From Mangifera indica (lineage: Eukaryota; Streptophyta; Magnoliopsida; Sapindales; Anacardiaceae), in contig NC_058150.1 in the NCBI RefSeq assembly GCF_011075055.1, positions 11,747,408-11,811,407 on the forward strand: 64,000 bases of DNA, in the 5' to 3' direction. Position 1 is the first letter of the stretch; each line of letters begins with the position of its first letter. Below are positions 59,104-64,000 of this stretch, one piece after another. The notes beneath the pieces were generated by a model. The model was given only the letters and a program-made list of their open reading frames with translations, did not search any database and was not told the origin of the DNA. A program made the translations under genes and the position numbers.

Positions 59104-60959
59104 TTAAAGGCGTCAGTGGGCAGCGCTAGCTCCGGCAAGACCCACAACGACCAAGGGTTGGGGTAGGCAACCCTCAAATTATATAAGGCCCACGACCCAC
59201 CCGTGTGTATAAGAGTCGAGTCCGGCCTTTAACAGGACAACCTATTTATATGTTAGTTTTAAAAAATTAAATAAATTTTTAAATTTATTGATATAAATTT
59301 TCTTCCAAATTAATACAATCAAAAATTATAAATTGCAAATCGATCATCCAAATCACATTTTGTTTATATTTTCAAATAATGTTAAATCATTTTATATTAC
59401 TAATTATCTTATCTAATTAAATAGAATTCTTTATTTTATATTGCAATGAACTTACTTTAACTTTGTCTTTTTGACTTACTCGACATTTGAGTTGGGACAA
59501 TTATTTTTCTTACGCTTAACCAACAAGAAAAAATCAAATAAATCATGAGAGTGATTGTCCGATAGTATCTCTTACATTTTTTCTATACCTGCTACTATCA
59601 CTATTTCGTATCTATTAACAACGTAATTTCTATTTTGCTTTTACAATTTTGTTAATTATTATTTTTCTTTAAAATATTTTGATAATAAAAATACTTAATA
59701 TATTATAAATGAAAAATGTATTCAAACAATTGGGATAACTTAACTTTTATAGAATCAATTGATAAAAAATATGTATAATGTAAATGTTGTAACATGGACC
59801 ATGTAATACACAATCTTTGTTATAGTGTTTACACTACACCCATTCTCGATCAACTGAGTGTACAAAAGTTAAGTTGTCTTAATCGCTTGTATACTTTTTT
59901 CTGTTTAGAATAGATTAAGTTTTTTTATTATGATAATATTTTAAAGAAAAATAATAATTATAAAAATTATAAAAACAAAAATGAAATTATGTTATTGATA
60001 GACATTAAAAGAATGGTAATAGTAACAATTATAGTTAAAATTATCATTTATACTGTTTGAAGGCCAAATGTGCAAATTAGTCAATTCTTCTTACTAACAG
60101 AATTTATAAAATATAGTTGTCCCCGTTAAAATGTAGGGTAAGTTACAAAGATATATTTACAAAAACAAAACAAGTCTACCGTAGTAACATTAATAAATTA
60201 AAAAATTTCCTTTAATTGAATATTATAATTAGTAATTTAAAATAATTATACATCGTTTGAAAATATAAATAAAATATAATTTTGAGGATTGATTCGTAAT
60301 TGATGATCCTCGATTATATTATTTTGAAAGAAAATTTATATTAAAAAATTTAAATATATATTAAAAAATTTAAATAAAGATAAAAAATTAATATAAAAAT
60401 TGAATGAATTAAATTTGGAGAGAAATTGAAATTGAAATTAAAATATAAAAATTGAATAAAGAAAATGTTGAATATAAAAGATATTGAAAGAAAAGAATGT
60501 AGAGAAAGATGGAAAAATTTGGTTGAATATGTGGCTTAGACAGTGGGGGTTTATATATAAAAAAATTAAAAATTAAAATGGCCAGCAACAACGACTACTG
60601 GCAGGTTACAGCCAAATTATAGTTTTTTTTTTTTTTTAAATTCAATTTGCACCATGTGTGAGTTGGCCCGGATTGGCCCGCAGACTTGTTGCTAGTGGTG
60701 TAGATGGTCTGGTTTGATATAATTTAAGAGTCTTTTCAAACTAAATTAAAAAATATGATTTGATCTAGTTTATATTACGATTTGAATATAATTATTAGTA
60801 TCATATGATATAATACAAGTAAAAACATACATATTATAAGATGTATTGAATTAATACGATATAATAAATGTATCATACGATACATGATACATGATATAAA
60901 AAATTAAGTTTTCATAAATTATACGATACATGATTTAACTACCATAGGTTGAATATTTT

Positions 60960-61007
<48 letters not shown>

Positions 61008-61429
61008 CATGTAAATAAATGACAAAATAAATATAAAAATAAACAAATTATATACCTAATTACTTATTAGAAAATTATATCAAATATAGTTATATATATA
61101 TATTTATTTATTTTTTTAAATATGATTTATGATTTGGTTTGGTTTGATTTGAAAATCCTCTAAACTGTAACCTAAACTAGAAAAAGACGATTTGAAAAAT
61201 TTTTAATTTAAACAAAAGTATAATTTTTAAACAGTTTGATTTGGTTTTACAATTTAAATTAAATTATGCGCATCCCTACCTCTTGCCTAGACTCTAAACT
61301 CGGCCCTAGAGGGCCACAAACCTGACATGACCCGCTACAATGGTGGATTGTGCCCTTTTAGGTCGGGCCAAGCTATTTTGGCATGCTTTGGGTTAGGCTA
61401 TACCCGGTTGAATCCATTTGTCATCTCTA
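59104..61429. mobile_element. Possible larger hAT-like element, decayed
   Basis: The left end, TAAAGGCGTCAGTGGGC, and the reversed right end, TAGAGATGACAAATGG, are similar. The flanks GTTAGATT and ATTGGATT agree at 6 of 8 positions. GC-rich 'ggcccacgaccc' and 'gggccacaaacc' patches sit just inside each end. The interior is AT-rich with no transposase, and contains the MITE at 60693–61278. It could instead be two unrelated end fragments. Confidence 0.35.
60693..61278. mobile_element. AT-rich MITE of the 27675/11540 family
   Basis: It starts TAGTGGTGTAGATGGTCTGG, and the reversed right end is TAGGGATGCGCATAATTTAA. The flanks CTTGTTGC and CCTCTTGC agree at 6 of 8. A (TA)n run lies inside at about 60964–61000. 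The 60900–61278 part is similar in order and wording to 11830–12220. Confidence 0.55.
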
Positions 61430-61487
61430 ATTGGATTTGACATAAATTTAACTAGTGATTATATCTTAAAAAATTCGATATTGAATA

Positions 61488-61527
<40 letters not shown>

Positions 61528-61769
61528 CTAAAGTTACATATTATTTCAATGTTGGCATTTTGGTTTAGAAAATTACATGTTTGGTCGATATGTTTATTTT
61601 CTATTTTACTATGACTGATTAGTATTAGTATCGGATTGTTTGTTTTTATATAAACATCTTAAAAATGATAATTTGACGAATATGTCCTTGCTATGCATTA
61701 TCCTGAAAAAATGGTAAATTAATATCCTGAAAAAATAGTAATACAAATGAGTCATCTCCTTCAAAAGAT
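61430..61769. other. Intergenic DNA with a (TA)n run
   Basis: A (TA)n microsatellite lies at about 61492–61523. No gene is seen before the Ulp1-like remnant. Confidence 0.5.
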
Positions 61770-64000
61770 CTTTCAACTAGCATTTGTAGATGTGTGTCTA
61801 AATGTGTGCGTAAGTAGAATGAGTCCTCTCCCTCAAAAGATAACAATCGACCAAGTGTCAAGCACTAATGTATCGTAACATGAATATACCATAATCACTT
61901 CATATAGGCATCTATTACAGTACATCTAACACTCTATGCAATACAAATGGATCGTCCTATGGAGTCTGATCTGTGTGAGACCAAAATGATGTCGCAACTA
62001 GCAAATGTAGTATTATTGACACATACCCTAACATCTTTCAACTAAATAGCTTTGGGTCAATAGTAAAACTCTGTAACGAGTTGTAAACTATAATCTTCTA
62101 CTATTTCAAATCCAAGACCCCTGTTATCCAATGTGCATTATCGAAGTTTATCGGAATAAAAACTTGCACCATTGATAAAATATATATATTAGATCTTAAT
62201 TTAGTATTCCTTGAAAAGTAATTGAGTTTTGAAAACTGATCTCATCGATCACACCCTAGGGTTACAAATGTAAATTAGGTGGATAATCTGCATCCACCAA
62301 TCATGTAAAGAGTGGAGGAAATTGATAACTATTCTGATCTTTCATCCACACAGTATACTTATGAGGAATGTGTGCAACAAAGCAAGTCAGAATTGTCTAG
62401 TTCTAACGAACCTCCACAGTATCATCATGTTGTCGTTAAGATAATACTCCTAAAAATGAATCTACATGCTATAAAAACAGAAAATATAACGTTATCATGC
62501 ATCTGAATGATCTTCTATACTAAAAAACAAAATTAATTGACCAAGTGAACTCACCTCGTCAGACAACCATCTAGATTTATCCATGAATGTACACTAGAAG
62601 GCAATTTTGGGCCTCATCCTTATGTCGTACACCTGACGTTTCTAAAAAAGATTCGGTTATGCATACCATTTCTTGAAAATTTCCTCACGCTTGATATATG
62701 ATAATTGCACAATTGGTCTCAACCGTTAGATCTGTGGTTTCAATAGATTTGTATATAAGCTATGAATAAGCGGTCCCTTTTTGACAATTTTACCACGAAC
62801 TATGCAAAAATAGTACACTAAAACAAATAATACATCATTTAAAATTACATTAACTCATGAGATTTTCATAAACGTTTTAATACCTTCTGTAAGGCAGAAG
62901 TCATGGCTAGAGAATCTGTAAGTGAAGTCAGGTCAACTATATTAACTTTTGAGACTGGTTGTAGTTAAATACATAAATTCAATAAATGAATAATATATTT
63001 TTCAATCGTACTTATTAAATTTCTTGAAAAGTTTTCAAACCTGAATGATGTCCTTTTGTACAGGAAGCTCAACCACATCGTTAGTGACCTCGTCATCCTG
63101 AGAGGCAATATCGATCCCTTGTTTTCTCTTGCTCGCTGTATTGAGATAGACCAAACGAAAATCCTATTGTAACAACATATTAAAGGTAAATGACAATTAA
63201 TATTAACAATAGAAACAATTTATAGTGGTTAATCCAACAACTTACCTTAACCTTTGTACAAGGTGATAAGAGGGTATCCTCATGGGATCCATCATCATTG
63301 GCAATATCTTGTGACAATATTCACATTTCATATTGGTAAATTAAACTGTTTAACAAAAATTATAAAGTATACAGTTAACAATGTACGTACCTCTAATGTC
63401 GAAATAGATGTCATCATAGGATCCCCCCTTGATGTGGCCTCTTCAACACCAAAACACTGTCACAATGTTGATAGTAATGAGTTAATAGAGAATCGATAAT
63501 CGAATATGTAAATGAGATATAATATTAACAATCAATGTTATACTTATTAGAATCATCACAAAAAGTATCGACGGGGAAACCGTGTGGGGTAATCCATTAT
63601 TGTTGACATCCTGTAATAGTGTTAACATTTTATATTGGTTAATCAAATAGTTACGTTTATCAAGCTTAGAAGGTGTTCAGTCGATAGTATACGTACATCT
63701 ACTTTTGGAGCTGATGTCATCAGAGGATCCCCCATTGGTGTAGCCTCAGAAACATCAGGTCATTGTCAGAATGTCGACAGTAACGAGTTAACAAATAATC
63801 AATCAATGAATGTTGAATTCGAATATAAAATTTACAAAAGATGTTATAATTACCTAAACCATCATAAAAGGTGTCAACGGGAAAACCTCATACAATGATA
63901 TGTCATTGCCCACATCAAAAGTCAATATAGGATCCTCTCTAAATGGTTCTTCATCAAACAACTAACATTGTAATAATATCAACATTCACGAATTAATAGA
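61770..64000 (-). pseudogene. Ulp1/C48-type cysteine protease gene, transposon type, decayed, runs off the window
   Basis: Read on the minus strand across stops, the low-coordinate half gives the core of a plant transposon-type Ulp1 protease. [19 protein letters not shown] is near 62120–62160, with the catalytic His at 62131–62133. KIIVYNSL is near 62080, with Asn where the catalytic Asp is expected. SDYGIFMLRYI is near 61870–61900, with Tyr at 61891–61893 where DCG would give the catalytic Cys. MDKSRWLSDE ends at a donor-like GT (exon end 62555) and HVDSFLGVLS starts at 62468, after an 86-bp intron. Upstream exon-like pieces include KRKQGIDIASQDDEVTNDVVELPVQKD (about 63047–63141, quoted only in part here: SQDDEVTNDVVELP). 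Stops and lost catalytic residues make it non-functional. Such genes are often carried by MULE and related DNA transposons. Confidence 0.7.
63255..64000 (-). repeat. Tandem exon-like units (about 300–320 bp)
   Basis: Two to three diverged direct copies. Each has a 'tcaatgat/gacatc'-type segment, a 'tgtgacaatattcac'/'tgtaatagtgttaac' segment, an 'acgtac(c/a)tct' junction, and 'gatgtcatca.aggatccccc.ttg.tgt.gcctc'. In minus sense each unit carries an exon-like EAT..GDP.MTS segment. The array continues past the right edge of the window. Confidence 0.7.

Noticed and set aside
1..64000. tRNA or rRNA genes
   Set aside because: No cloverleaf-like sequence or ribosomal RNA stretch was recognised by eye; a tRNAscan-SE and Infernal run would settle it.

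Overview
The window is nuclear DNA from a flowering plant, most likely a eudicot. Three conserved multi-exon plant genes with GT–AG introns sit in very AT-rich intergenic DNA full of plant transposons (Ty1/copia, Ty3/gypsy, Mutator-like and hAT-type elements). No bacterial, organellar or viral gene block was seen. I cannot name the species.

Region 1 (about 1–17.4 kb) is repeat-dominated. It holds a small predicted membrane-protein gene (1977–2288, minus) and a single-exon 458-residue gene with internal 37-residue repeats (12512–13888, minus); I recognise neither. Between them a tandem non-coding repeat is split by a decayed autonomous-type Mutator-like element (MULE, 2834–10561) with an exact 9-bp target duplication. 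That MULE is itself split inside its transposase domain by a copia retrotransposon (5187–9514) with an exact 5-bp target duplication. Further right is the 3' end of a Ty3/gypsy element with its LTR (14512–16738, minus).

Region 2 (18.9–24.9 kb, minus) is a group I bZIP transcription factor gene of the PosF21/bZIP59 type. Four coding exons join in phase to 426 residues. Region 3 (25.8–41.4 kb) has no convincing host gene. It holds a hAT-type MITE, a probable solo gypsy LTR, a gypsy-derived element with gag remnants but no pol, a short MULE with an exact 9-bp target duplication and a GC-rich core, and a W-box-like tandem array.

Region 4 (41.5–49.0 kb, minus) is an FPA orthologue (three RRMs and a SPOC domain; 5 coding exons, 925 residues) with a long first intron. 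Region 5 (52.4–57.0 kb, minus) is a mitochondrial glyoxalase II of the GLX2-4/2-5 type (8 coding exons, 330 residues). Its metal-binding motif has Asn where the first His is expected. Region 6 (57–64 kb) holds a very clean hAT-type MITE (58681–59053), other MITE-like sequence, and at the right edge a decayed Ulp1/C48-type protease gene with tandemly duplicated exon-like units that runs out of the window.

The host genes do not form an operon or a pathway. All are on the minus strand and act separately: transcription, RNA 3'-end choice in flowering control, and methylglyoxal detoxification. The bZIP59-like and GLX2-like genes recall the close neighbours PosF21 and GLX2-5 on Arabidopsis chromosome 2, suggesting conserved microsynteny. 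I found no clearly new biological system. The best leads are the repeat-containing 458-residue protein, the Asn substitution in GLX2, the hairpin just after the GLX2 stop codon, the gag-less copia with nearly identical LTRs, and the Pack-MULE candidate.
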